Positions 1-7,835 of a stretch of 52,491 bases of DNA are shown here, in pieces. The notes under the pieces were generated by a model. That model saw only the letters and a list, made by a program, of their open reading frames with translations, was not told the DNA's origin and made no database searches. This DNA is from UMGS1901 sp934122115 (GTDB lineage Bacteria; Bacillota; Clostridia; TANB77; CAG-508). The translations under genes and the position numbers were made by a program. The stretch is taken from contig CAKOVU010000010.1 in the NCBI GenBank assembly GCA_934122115.1, positions 1 through 52,491 of the forward strand. Direction: 5' to 3'. Within the stretch, counting starts at the first letter, position 1. Each line of letters starts with the position of its first letter.

Positions 1-1
1 G

Positions 2-178
2 TCAAATTTGAAATACAAATTTGGACAGCGAAGTTTTTGGTGCCGTGGATACTATGTAGACACGGTAGGTAAAAATGCAAAAAGAATAGCAGAATATGTA
101 AGAAATCAATTACAGGAAGATATGATGTATGATCAAATATCGATAAAAGAATATAAAGACCCGTTTAACGGGTCTTAA
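2..178 (+). CDS. tnpA: IS200/IS605-family TnpA transposase, C-terminal fragment
   Basis: Partial at the window edge; only the last 58 residues are visible. The translation contains FGQRSFWCRGYYVDTVG followed by KRIAEYVRNQ, then MYDQISIKEYKDPFNGS and a stop. This is the conserved tail of the small Y1 HUH transposases of the IS200 group, with the helix that carries the catalytic tyrosine in the family expected around the YYVDTVG...YVRNQ segment. Full-length members are about 140-155 residues, so roughly 60% of the gene lies to the left. The reading frame is intact as far as can be seen, so the copy may be functional. The stop codon falls inside the first right-end hairpin. Confidence 0.8.
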   Translation, partial: SNLKYKFGQRSFWCRGYYVDTVGKNAKRIAEYVRNQLQEDMMYDQISIKEYKDPFNGS

Positions 179-256
179 GAGACGCATGCGTCGGAATAGC
201 TATGAGCCTTGAGGCTCTGCTTGTAACATAGCCCTATGGGCGTTATGAGTAAAATA

Positions 257-281
257 CCTCCGGCTTAGCCGGAGGATTTTT
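257..281 (+). terminator. Hairpin plus T-run at the end of the IS200 element
   Basis: Perfect 8-bp stem CCTCCGGC/GCCGGAGG with loop TTA, followed by ATTTTTATT. It has the form of an intrinsic terminator for tnpA and may double as the right-end recognition hairpin of the element. Confidence 0.55.
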
Positions 282-295
282 ATTAGCATAAAATA

Positions 296-381
296 AAAAG
301 TCGTTAAGAAAATGTGTAAAAACCCATGAAAAGTCATTATAAAAATGTGCAGCATATATTAAAAGTCGTTTGAATTTTGTG
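296..381 (+). repeat. Three direct repeats with ~33-bp period upstream of the ATPase gene
   Basis: Three copies of a 21-base unit start at 296, 329 and 361. Each begins AAAAGTC(G/A)TT and ends in TGTG. The start-to-start distances are 33 and 32 bp, close to three helical turns, so the copies face the same side of the DNA. The third copy overlaps the -35 hexamer of the promoter at 370-398. This geometry suggests an operator array controlling the ATPase gene. An alternative is duplicated debris at the edge of the IS200 element. Confidence 0.6.
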
Positions 382-398
382 AAAGAATATGATATAAT
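370..398 (+). promoter_or_regulatory. Sigma-A-type promoter for the AAA_14 ATPase gene
   Basis: TTGAAT at 370-375, a 17-bp spacer, and a perfect TATAAT at 393-398. Transcription would begin near 405, about 25 bases before the ATG at 430. The -35 hexamer lies inside the third direct repeat. Confidence 0.75.
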
Positions 399-429
399 GT
401 TAAATATAGCGACAAAAGGAGGCGAATTA

Positions 430-1737
430 ATGTATAGATATAAAATAGAGGAATTAAAAAAGTGGAAAGAATCTCCAACTAGAAAGCCTATGATTATAAG
501 GGGCGCTAGACAGGTTGGTAAGACATGGCTTATGAAAGAATTTGGAAAAGAATTTTATGAAAAATGTGCATATATTAATTTTGACGATAATAGCAGGATG
601 AATAAATTATTTGAAGAAGATTTTGATCTGGATAGAATAATACAAGGTTTAAAAATAGAATCTGGAGTAAATATAGAGCCTGAAAATACATTAATAATTT
701 TTGATGAAATTCAAGAAACGCCAAAAGCATTGAAAGCGTTAAAGTATTTTTGCGAAAATGCAAGAGAGTACCATATTATATCAGCTGACTCTTTATTGGG
801 TGTTGCAATACATGAAGGAACTTCGTTTCCTGTTGGAAAAGTAGATTTTATGGATTTAACTCCACTAAGTTTTTTTGAATTTCTAGAAGCTTTAGGAGAA
901 AATGAATTATTAAAGCTATTAAAGAATAATGATTTTCCTATGATAGAGGTGTTTAATACAAAAATAAAAGAATATTTAAAGTTGTATTATTATGTTGGAG
1001 GAATGCCTGAAGTTGTAAATGCATATGCAACAAATAAAGATTTAAAAGAGGTTAGGAAGATTCAGAAAGAATTACTTGCTGCATATGAACAAGACTTTTC
1101 AAAACATGCTCCAAGTAACATTGTGCCAAGAATTAGACAGTTATGGAATAATATACCAACGCAACTTGCAAAAGAAAATAAAAAGTTTATATATGGATTA
1201 ATAAAAGAAGGTGCTAGAGCTAGAGAATATGAAATTGCCTTGTCGTGGTTGATAGATTGTGGAATCGTATATCAAATAAATAGAGTGAATAATTGCAAAG
1301 TGCCACTATCCGCATATCAAGATTTCAATGCATTTAAATTGTATTTATTAGATGTTGGATTATTAGCAGCAATGGCAGAAATAGATGAAAAAACTCTTTT
1401 GGATGGAAATGAGATATTTGTAGAATTCAAAGGCAGTTTAACAGAGCAGTATGTTTTATGCCAACTAAAACAATGTACAGATTTGAATGTGTTTTATTGG
1501 ACTGCAGATACAGGAACTGCAGAAATAGATTTTATAACTCAGATTAGAGGAAACAATGTTCCTATAGAAGTAAAAGCAAGTGAGAACTTGCAGGCAAAAA
1601 GTTTAAAGACATTTGTTCAGAAATATAATACAGAAATAAATGTAAGAACATCAATGTCAAATTATAGAAAAGAAGATTGGCTTATTAATGTACCGTTATA
1701 TAGTATTGGAAATATAGAAGAAATAACGAAGATGTAA
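430..1737 (+). CDS. AAA_14 / DUF4143 family ATP-binding protein
   Basis: A 435-residue protein of the AAA_14-DUF4143 family, widespread P-loop ATPases of uncertain function often found in accessory regions. The Walker A motif GARQVGKT lies about 30 residues in and the Walker B motif LIIFDEIQ near residue 100. After the family segment SFPVGKV comes the DUF4143 region, ending in EIDFITQ...VPIEVKA, a pattern resembling a PD-(D/E)XK nuclease core. The usual sensor-like GSLLG reads ADSLLG here. The start was set at 430 because AAAGGAGG at 415-422 sits 7 bases upstream; the in-frame TTG at 370 is part of the promoter. It is monocistronic, closed by the hairpin at 1763. The substrate cannot be read from sequence. 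Confidence 0.88.
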   Translation: MYRYKIEELKKWKESPTRKPMIIRGARQVGKTWLMKEFGKEFYEKCAYINFDDNSRMNKLFEEDFDLDRIIQGLKIESGVNIEPENTLIIFDEIQETPKALKALKYFCENAREYHIISADSLLGVAIHEGTSFPVGKVDFMDLTPLSFFEFLEALGENELLKLLKNNDFPMIEVFNTKIKEYLKLYYYVGGMPEVVNAYATNKDLKEVRKIQKELLAAYEQDFSKHAPSNIVPRIRQLWNNIPTQLAKENKKFIYGLIKEGARAREYEIALSWLIDCGIVYQINRVNNCKVPLSAYQDFNAFKLYLLDVGLLAAMAEIDEKTLLDGNEIFVEFKGSLTEQYVLCQLKQCTDLNVFYWTADTGTAEIDFITQIRGNNVPIEVKASENLQAKSLKTFVQKYNTEINVRTSMSNYRKEDWLINVPLYSIGNIEEITKM

Positions 1738-1762
1738 AAATAAAATTAAATATAAAATTAAG

Positions 1763-1796
1763 AAACGTTTTGAATAATAAAATCAGAACGTTTTTT
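1763..1796 (+). terminator. Intrinsic terminator of the AAA_14 ATPase gene
   Basis: An 11-bp stem AAACGTTTTGA/TCAGAACGTTT (one G-U pair) with a 9-base loop ends in a run of T. It lies 26 bases after the stop codon. Confidence 0.65.
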
Positions 1797-1842
1797 GCAT
1801 ATTTTTCGAAATTAATAAAATAATAAAAAGTGAAAATAATAC

Positions 1843-1871
1843 TTGCAATAAACAAAACACATTGTTATAAT
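1843..1871 (+). promoter_or_regulatory. Promoter of the prepilin/FGE gene at 2178
   Basis: TTGCAA at 1843-1848, a 17-bp spacer, TATAAT at 1866-1871. It implies a 5' leader of about 300 bases. A diverged copy of the same promoter and first leader bases lies at 49121-49149. Confidence 0.72.
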
Positions 1872-1911
1872 AAAAGTGCGATAAAAAATAACATAACGTT
1901 TTATTATTTCC

Positions 1912-2118
1912 TTAAGTTATATACTTAGCGAAGTAAATTTTATAAAAAAATATCGTCCTAACTTTTGAAGCAACTGACTTTTAAAGATTTAGTACTTTTT
2001 CAAAAGTGTTTTCAATAAGTTAAAAATAGAAAAATTACTTTTTCGATTTTTGGCTTGAAATATAAGGACTTTAGTAATATAATTTTCGATATATAGCTTC
2101 GTTAAGTATATAACTTAA
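1912..2118 (+). repeat. Fold-back (inverted-repeat) element in the leader of the FGE gene
   Basis: The 22-base arm at 1912-1933 (TTAAGTTATATACTTA then GCGAAG) is matched by its reverse complement at 2097-2118, with one mismatch. The roughly 160 bases between are AT-rich and contain further short inverted repeats such as AGTACTTTT/AAAAGTGTTTT. The leader copy at 49121-49250 has one arm-like segment (TTAAGTATATAACTTAA) and no insert. That makes 1912-2118 look like a MITE-like insertion or an expanded RNA structure. It encodes no protein. Confidence 0.65.
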
Positions 2119-2177
2119 AGAAAAGGGGAATAATAAAATAAATCCTAGAAACAAAGGAGAAAGAAGGGAGAAAATGT

Positions 2178-3503
2178 ATGAAAAAAGAAAAAAATAAAAG
2201 GTATGATGGAGGTATTACATTAATAGCATTAGTGGTAACCGTAGTAGTCCTATTAATTTTAGCAGGAGTGAGTTTGAATCTAGTAATAGGAAATGAAGGA
2301 ATATTAACAAGAAGTAAGGAAGCAGTAGATAAATACGGAAAGCAGGCTGAAAATGAGCAACAAGGGCTTGACGATGTAGAAGATTGGATGGACGAGCAAT
2401 TTGGTGGTACAGGAATGCAAACAGTAACAGTAAATACAAAAGCTAAGAAAAATGGAACAATAAATGGAAAAGAGCCAAACACAAATAATCCAGTAATACC
2501 AAAAGGCTATACACCAATAAATGCAGGAAGTGTAGCATGGGGAGATGGAAGTTCTGCTCCAACACAAAGTTCAATAGATAATGGATTAGTAATAAAAGAT
2601 GATAATAATAATGAATGGGTATGGATTCCAGTAGAAGCAAGTACACTTTCAAGCATGTACGTAACTTCAAATGATGGAATAGCTTTATCTGGAGATGTAG
2701 GAGTAACAACAAAGTTATACACGAATTCTACAACGATAGGAAAAACAGGAGATACGGTAACCATATCAAGAGGTATACCAAATACAACAGATTATAGAGA
2801 GCCAGATTTAGTAACTAGTTACGATAAAACAGAATCATATTATAAAACAATATTAGGATATGACACTCCAAAAGCGATGGCAGAAGCATTTACAAGAGAT
2901 TATGCAAATATGATAAATAGCATAAAAAAATACGGAGGATTTTATATTGGAAGATATGAATTATCCAATGAGGGCGTCCAAAAAGGAAAAGCAACTTTAA
3001 CCAACACAAATTGGTACAATTTATACAAAAAATGCACTACATTAAACGCAAGTGAAAAAGTAGAAAGTAAAATGATATGGGGAATCCAGTGGGATCTAGC
3101 ATGTGATTTCATTTCTAAAAAAGGAGAGCAAAAAAGTATAAAATATTCTACAACATGGGGAAATTATAAAAATAGTACCGAAAATGCAGCCGTAATGGAT
3201 GGAGAAACAAAAAAATATGGACGTAAACAAGTAACAGGATTTAGTGAATATTGGAAGGCAAATAACATATACGACCTAGCCGGAAATTGCAATGAATGGA
3301 CCCAAGATGCGGACAATACCAAATACCGTGCCTACAGAGGAGGCTTTCATGGCGACGATGGCTTATTCATTCCAGCTTCTCACCGTACCTACTGCGAAGC
3401 GGACTACAGCAACGGTAGCGGCAAACGGTTCTCGTCCCACTTTAATAATAAAGTAGCACTGGGAGCGTTTAACTTTAACTGTGTAAAATCATATTTTATT
3501 TAA
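2178..3503 (+). CDS. Prepilin-like surface protein with FGE/SUMF1 (C-type lectin fold) domain
   Basis: A 441-residue protein. The N-terminus has a short charged leader, then GG-ITLIALVVTVVVLLILAG, the hydrophobic helix of type IV prepilin-like proteins (about residues 12-37), with a probable leader-peptidase site before ITLIAL. A short linker of charged helix follows. The remainder matches the formylglycine-generating-enzyme (SUMF1-like) fold: GLVIKDDNNNEWVWIPV, FYIGRYELS, GIQWDLACDF, NIYDLAGNCNEWT, YRGGFHG. These proteins usually act as surface binding or adhesion modules rather than sulfatase-activating enzymes. From residue ~388 the DNA becomes G+C-rich and the family ending GAR/GFR-x-x-IY is replaced by an unusual tail. 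The start codon follows GAAGGGAG at 2163-2170. Paralogues are at 29872 and 31493. The exported location is inferred from the leader. Confidence 0.8.
   Translation: MKKEKNKRYDGGITLIALVVTVVVLLILAGVSLNLVIGNEGILTRSKEAVDKYGKQAENEQQGLDDVEDWMDEQFGGTGMQTVTVNTKAKKNGTINGKEPNTNNPVIPKGYTPINAGSVAWGDGSSAPTQSSIDNGLVIKDDNNNEWVWIPVEASTLSSMYVTSNDGIALSGDVGVTTKLYTNSTTIGKTGDTVTISRGIPNTTDYREPDLVTSYDKTESYYKTILGYDTPKAMAEAFTRDYANMINSIKKYGGFYIGRYELSNEGVQKGKATLTNTNWYNLYKKCTTLNASEKVESKMIWGIQWDLACDFISKKGEQKSIKYSTTWGNYKNSTENAAVMDGETKKYGRKQVTGFSEYWKANNIYDLAGNCNEWTQDADNTKYRAYRGGFHGDDGLFIPASHRTYCEADYSNGSGKRFSSHFNNKVALGAFNFNCVKSYFI
3340..3480 (+). other. Composition-shifted 3' segment of the FGE gene (candidate variable region)
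   Basis: This stretch encodes the last part of the FGE domain after the conserved NIYDLAGN...EWT block. In the 60 bases at 3361-3420 I count 32 G or C (53%) and only 14 A, in a strongly AT-rich genome. Aromatic, Ser, Asn, Asp and His codons with C in the third position dominate, unlike codon use in the rest of the gene. The position matches the variable region of C-type-lectin-fold targets of diversity-generating retroelements. No template copy was found in the window. Confidence 0.45.
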
Positions 3504-3541
3504 TTTTAAATATATACAATAATACAATACCAAAATATTGA

Positions 3542-3653
3542 AGTGCAACTCATCTAATGAAACTATGCGAACGACGAGCCGTTGGCTTTGCCAACTATGG
3601 GAGCAAAGCGACCAGCGAGGACGAGCATAAGTTGAATTAGATGAGTTGTACTT
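3542..3653 (+). repeat. 112-bp long-armed hairpin with G+C-rich centre (copy A)
   Basis: The 18-base arm beginning AAGTGCAACTCATCTAAT at 3542 pairs with ATTAGATGAGTTGTACTT ending at 3653, with one mismatch. The ~76-base centre is unusually G+C-rich and contains GTTGGC/GCCAAC at 3582-3596 and the string AGCGACCAGCGAGGACGAG. A sister element of similar size lies at 26516-26623. It may act as a transcription barrier between the FGE gene and rpoB, or be a dispersed palindromic repeat. Confidence 0.65.
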
Positions 3654-3664
3654 TATAGAAAATT

Positions 3665-3697
3665 AAAGGCTAATTTATTATAAAAAATTAGTCTTTT
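3665..3697 (+). terminator. Intrinsic terminator upstream of rpoB
   Basis: A 12-bp stem AAAGGCTAATTT/AAATTAGTCTTT (one G-U pair) with an 8-base loop runs into TTTTCT. It ends just before the rpoB promoter. Confidence 0.65.
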
Positions 3698-3700
3698 CTA

Positions 3701-3730
3701 TTGACATAAACAAATAAAAAGTTGTATACT
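3701..3730 (+). promoter_or_regulatory. rpoBC promoter
   Basis: Consensus TTGACA at 3701-3706, an 18-bp spacer and TATACT at 3725-3730. It is placed immediately after the terminator, so rpoBC has its own promoter rather than reading through from ribosomal-protein genes. Confidence 0.75.
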
Positions 3731-4071
3731 AGAATGGTATTGATATTATGGCTTAATATCAGCAAAAATTAAATTATTAATCTCCAAAGAGATAGTAAGG
3801 GTGGTTAATATAAAAAAATTATTAATAGGACATGTTAGATAAATTGAACATATAGTGTTGGCAAAAAAATGTGGATTTTGCCAATGACTTTTTGTTGTCT
3901 TTTTTATTATCAAGATATAAATGTAAAAAAGAGGAATTATATTTGTTTTAGAATATAAAATGAGGTTTAAAAAAGCAGTAAATCTCAGAAATAAAGCAAA
4001 CAAATAATAAGAGGGACTTTTTTACTAAATATATAAATTTCTGCTTTAAATTTTTTATGGGGTGATTAAAA
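3731..4071 (+). promoter_or_regulatory. Long structured 5' leader of rpoB
   Basis: About 335 bases lie between the promoter and the GTG start. Visible structure: a 9-bp hairpin TTGGCAAAA/TTTTGCCAA at 3858-3884 followed after four bases by a U-rich stretch (TTTTTGTTGTCTTTTTT), resembling an attenuator. A second structure has an outer helix ATTTGTTT (3942-3949) with AAACAAAT (3999-4006) enclosing the hairpin TGAGGTTTA/TAAATCTCA at 3962-3988. A 13-codon frame begins with GTG at 3801 and ends at 3842, just before the first hairpin, but its ribosome site is too close to be convincing. No known riboswitch class is recognised. Confidence 0.45.
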
Positions 4072-7000
4072 GTGGTTAAAGAAGTTAAACACGAAAAATG
4101 CACAAGAAAAACCTTTTCAAAAATAGGTGATTACATTGAAATGCCTAACTTAATCCAAGTTCAAAAAGACTCTTATAATTGGTTTATTGAAGAAGGATTA
4201 GGGGAAGTTTTAAAAGACGTTTCACCTATCGTTGATTATTCTGGAAATTTAGTTTTGGAATTCTTAGATTATCACATGGAAGAAAAAACTAAATACACAG
4301 TGGAAGAAGCAAAAGAGAGAGACGCAACATACTCAACAAGATTACACGTTAAAGTAAGATTAATTAACAAAGAAACAGGAGAAATAAAAGAACAAGAAAT
4401 ATATTTAGGAGATTTCCCTCTTATGACTGATAGCGCAACATTTGTTATAAATGGTGCAGAGAGAGTTATTGTCAGCCAGTTAGTTCGTTCTCCATCTTGC
4501 TACTATGCATCAGATTTCGACAAAACTGGTAAAAAGATTTACACATCTACAGTTATGCCAATAAGAGGTGCATGGTTAGAATATGAAACAGATAGCAACG
4601 ATATATTCTATGTAAGAGTAGATAGAACAAGAAAATTGCCTGTTACTTCATTATTAAGAAGTATAGGTTTAGTTACTGATGACCAAATTCTAGAATTATT
4701 TGGAAATGATCCAAAAATCAGAGCAACATTGGAAAAAGATCCAATAAAATCTCAAGACGAAGCAATAATAGAAATCTACAAAAAATTAAGACCAGGTGAG
4801 CTTCCTACAGCGGATGCTGCAAGAAACTTATTCGATGGATTATTTTTTGATAATAGAAGATACGATTTAGCTAAAGTTGGAAGATATAAATTCAACAAAA
4901 AATTAGACTTAGCAACTAGAATAACAGGACAAGTTGCATATGATGATATAGTAAACCCAGAAACAGGAGAAGTTTTAGTAGAAAAAGATACTAGAATTTC
5001 AGAAGAAGTTGCTCAAGAAATAAAAGATTCAGGAATAAATATTGTAGACGTAAAGGTAGACGACCAAAAAGTAAGAGTAATAGGAAATGGAGTAGTAAAT
5101 ATCCACAAAATATTACCAAATGTTGATTTAAGCGATTTACATTTCAAAGAAGGTGTAAATTACAATGTATTAAAATCAATAATGGAAACAACACCTGAAG
5201 AAAAATTACATGATGTTTTAAAAGAAAGATATCATGAATTAGTTCCATTAACAATAACTACAGAAGATATGATAGCTTCTATTAGTTACTTATTAAACTT
5301 AGATTATGGAATTGGTGAAATTGATGATATAGACCATTTAGGAAACAGACGTATTAGATGCGTTGGAGAATTATTACAAAATCAATTTAGAATTGGTTTA
5401 ACAAGACTTGAAAGAGTTGTACGTGAAAGAATGACAATTCAAGACCTAGACTCAGTTACTCCACAAGCATTAATAAACACAAAACCTATTACATCATCAA
5501 TAAAAGAATTCTTTGGAAGTTCACAATTATCTCAATTTATGGATCAAACAAACCCATTATCAGAATTAACACATAAAAGAAGAATTTCAGCATTAGGACC
5601 TGGAGGACTTTCAAGAGAAAGAGCTGGATTCGAGGTTCGTGATATTCACTATACTCACTATGGTAGACTATGCCCAGTAGAATCTCCAGAAGGACCAAAT
5701 ATTGGACTTATTTCTGCACTTTCATCATTTGCAATGATTGATGAATATGGGTTTGTAGAAACTCCATACAGAAAAGTAGATAAAGAAACAGGAAAGCTTA
5801 CTGATATAGTAGAATACATGCCAGCAGATGAAGAAGATAAATACATAATAGCACAAGCATCAGAGCCAGTAGATAAAGATGGAAGATTCATAAATGATAG
5901 AATCAAGGTAAGACATAAAGAAGAAATAACAGAGGTTGATAAATCTCAAGTTGATTACGTAGATGTTTCACCTAAACAATTAGTATCTGTAGCAGCTGCC
6001 ATGATACCATTCTTAGAGCATGATGACGTAAAACGTTCATTAATGGGATCAAACATGCAACGTCAAGCTGTTCCACTATTAATGCCAGAAGCCCCAATCG
6101 TAGGAACTGGTATGGAATACAAAGCAGCAAGAGATTCTGAAATTACAGTAGTAGCAAAGAATGACGGTATCGTAGAAAATGTAAGTGCTGATGAAGTAGT
6201 AGTAAGAAATAAAAAGAATGGATTAGATAAATATAAATTACGTAAATTCAAGAGAACAAATGGTGGTACATGTATAAACCAAAGACCAGTTGTTCAAAAA
6301 GGAGAAGTAGTCAAGGCTGGAGAAATCTTAGCTGATGGACCTTCAACAAAGAACGGAGAAATGGCTTTAGGAAGAAATGTACTTATAGCATTCTCTACAT
6401 GGGAAGGTTACAACTACGAGGACGCTGTATTAATTAGCGAAAGACTAGTTAAAGAAGACGTGTACACATCAATTCACATCGAAGAATATGATTGCGAATG
6501 TCGTGATACAAAATTAGGACCAGAGGAAATTACGAGGGATATACCTAACGTTGGTGATGATGTATTAAAAGACCTTGATGAAAATGGTATTATAAGAATA
6601 GGTGCAGAAGTAAGACCTGGAGATATATTAGTTGGTAAAGTTACTCCAAAGGGAGAAACAGAGCTAACAGCAGAAGAAAGATTACTTCGTGCAATATTTG
6701 GAGAGAAATCTAGAGAAGTTAGAGATACATCACTTCGTGTACCACACGGAGAAGCCGGAACAATAGTAGATATAAAAATATTTACTAGAGAGAATTCAGA
6801 AGAATTAGGTCCTGGTGTAAACCAAGTAATTAGATGCTATATAGCTACAAAGAGAAAAATATCAGTTGGTGATAAAATGGCTGGACGTCATGGTAACAAA
6901 GGTGTTATTTCAAGAATATTACCAGAAGAAGATATGCCATTCTTACCAGATGGAACACCAGTAGATATAGTTCTTAACCCTATGGGTATACCTTCTCGTA

Positions 7001-7806
7001 TGAACTTAGGACAGGTTTTAGAGGTTCATTTGGGAATGGCAGCAAGAGCGCTAGGCTGGAAAGTTGCAACACCAGTATTTGATGGTGCTAAAGATTATGA
7101 AATTGAAGACTTACTAGAAGAAGCAGGATTGCGTAGAGATGGTAAAACAGATTTATATGATGGTAGAACTGGAGAAAAATTTGTAAAACCAATTACAGTT
7201 GGTGTTATGTACATGATGAAACTACACCACTTAGTAGATGATAAAATTCATGCTCGTTCAACTGGACCATACTCATTAGTTACACAACAACCTTTAGGAG
7301 GTAAAGCACAATTTGGTGGCCAACGTTTTGGAGAGATGGAAGTTTGGGCTTTGGAAGCATATGGTGCAGCTTACACATTACAAGAAATGTTAACAGTAAA
7401 ATCTGATGATGTTGTAGGACGTGTAAAAACATATGAGGCAATTGTAAAAGGAGAAAATATCCCAGAACCAGGAGTGCCAGAAGGATTTAAAGTACTTGTA
7501 AAAGAGCTTCAATCATTAGGATTAGATATCAGATTGTATACTCATGATAACAAAGAAATAGAGTTAAAGGAAGACATTGATGAGGCTTCTTCATTCAGTA
7601 GCATAGAGAATAAATCTTTTGCGGAAGAGAATGTAGTAGATGAAGGGGAATTATCAGATGGTTATACTGAAGATTCAGAAGAAAAAGAAGACGACGAAAG
7701 TGGTTTTTTTGAAGATTTAGACAGTGATGATATTGTTCTAGATAGTGAAGATTTTAGTGATGAAAATATTTTAGATGACGATATCTTAGATGATGACGAA
7801 GAATAA
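4072..7806 (+). CDS. rpoB: DNA-directed RNA polymerase subunit beta
   Basis: A 1244-residue beta subunit forming the RNA polymerase core with RpoC. Signatures in order: N-terminal IGDYIEMPNLIQVQ, the rifampicin-binding region near residue 490 (FFGSSQLSQFMDQTNPLSEL and THKRRISALGPGG), then YGRLCPVESPEGPNIGLI, GKVTPKGETELTAEERLLRA, the switch region GDKMAGRHGNKGVIS and the C-terminal clamp contact QPLGGKAQFGGQRFGEMEVWALEAYGA. Residues equivalent to E. coli D516, H526 and S531 are Asp, His and Ser, so this copy looks rifampicin-sensitive. The last ~60 residues are an acidic Asp/Glu/Ser tail. The start is GTG with GGGGTGA six bases upstream. rpoC follows after 29 bases, so the two are co-transcribed. 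rplJ/rplL, the usual upstream neighbours, are absent. Confidence 0.99.
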   Translation: MVKEVKHEKCTRKTFSKIGDYIEMPNLIQVQKDSYNWFIEEGLGEVLKDVSPIVDYSGNLVLEFLDYHMEEKTKYTVEEAKERDATYSTRLHVKVRLINKETGEIKEQEIYLGDFPLMTDSATFVINGAERVIVSQLVRSPSCYYASDFDKTGKKIYTSTVMPIRGAWLEYETDSNDIFYVRVDRTRKLPVTSLLRSIGLVTDDQILELFGNDPKIRATLEKDPIKSQDEAIIEIYKKLRPGELPTADAARNLFDGLFFDNRRYDLAKVGRYKFNKKLDLATRITGQVAYDDIVNPETGEVLVEKDTRISEEVAQEIKDSGINIVDVKVDDQKVRVIGNGVVNIHKILPNVDLSDLHFKEGVNYNVLKSIMETTPEEKLHDVLKERYHELVPLTITTEDMIASISYLLNLDYGIGEIDDIDHLGNRRIRCVGELLQNQFRIGLTRLERVVRERMTIQDLDSVTPQALINTKPITSSIKEFFGSSQLSQFMDQTNPLSELTHKRRISALGPGGLSRERAGFEVRDIHYTHYGRLCPVESPEGPNIGLISALSSFAMIDEYGFVETPYRKVDKETGKLTDIVEYMPADEEDKYIIAQASEPVDKDGRFINDRIKVRHKEEITEVDKSQVDYVDVSPKQLVSVAAAMIPFLEHDDVKRSLMGSNMQRQAVPLLMPEAPIVGTGMEYKAARDSEITVVAKNDGIVENVSADEVVVRNKKNGLDKYKLRKFKRTNGGTCINQRPVVQKGEVVKAGEILADGPSTKNGEMALGRNVLIAFSTWEGYNYEDAVLISERLVKEDVYTSIHIEEYDCECRDTKLGPEEITRDIPNVGDDVLKDLDENGIIRIGAEVRPGDILVGKVTPKGETELTAEERLLRAIFGEKSREVRDTSLRVPHGEAGTIVDIKIFTRENSEELGPGVNQVIRCYIATKRKISVGDKMAGRHGNKGVISRILPEEDMPFLPDGTPVDIVLNPMGIPSRMNLGQVLEVHLGMAARALGWKVATPVFDGAKDYEIEDLLEEAGLRRDGKTDLYDGRTGEKFVKPITVGVMYMMKLHHLVDDKIHARSTGPYSLVTQQPLGGKAQFGGQRFGEMEVWALEAYGAAYTLQEMLTVKSDDVVGRVKTYEAIVKGENIPEPGVPEGFKVLVKELQSLGLDIRLYTHDNKEIELKEDIDEASSFSSIENKSFAEENVVDEGELSDGYTEDSEEKEDDESGFFEDLDSDDIVLDSEDFSDENILDDDILDDDEE

Positions 7807-7835
7807 TAAAAATATAATCCAAGGGGGCAAAAATT

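Larger units (their letters stand above)
1..281 (+). mobile_element. IS200-type insertion sequence, right end only
   Basis: The window opens inside a transposase reading frame and continues into about 100 non-coding bases full of short stem-loops. These include GACCCG/CGGGTC around 157-175, the palindrome GACGCATGCGTC at 182-193, GAGCC/GGCTC near 205-218, and an 8-bp stem CCTCCGGC/GCCGGAGG at 257-275 followed by ATTTTTATT. Subterminal hairpins without terminal inverted repeats are typical of IS200/IS605 ends, which are processed as single strands. The exact cleavage site cannot be placed; the boundary is my estimate at the T-rich run after the last hairpin. The left end is outside the window. 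Confidence 0.55.

Noticed and set aside
296..381. CRISPR array
   Set aside because: Only three degenerate units with ~12-base gaps and no cas genes; no array is visible anywhere in the window.
370..429. In-frame TTG start extending the AAA_14 ATPase by 20 residues
   Set aside because: The TTG is the -35 hexamer of a good promoter and has no ribosome site, while ATG 430 has AAAGGAGG.
3801..3842. 13-codon leader peptide in the rpoB leader (GTG start)
   Set aside because: The AAGG before it touches the start codon, and no regulatory codon run is seen; noted in the leader entry only.
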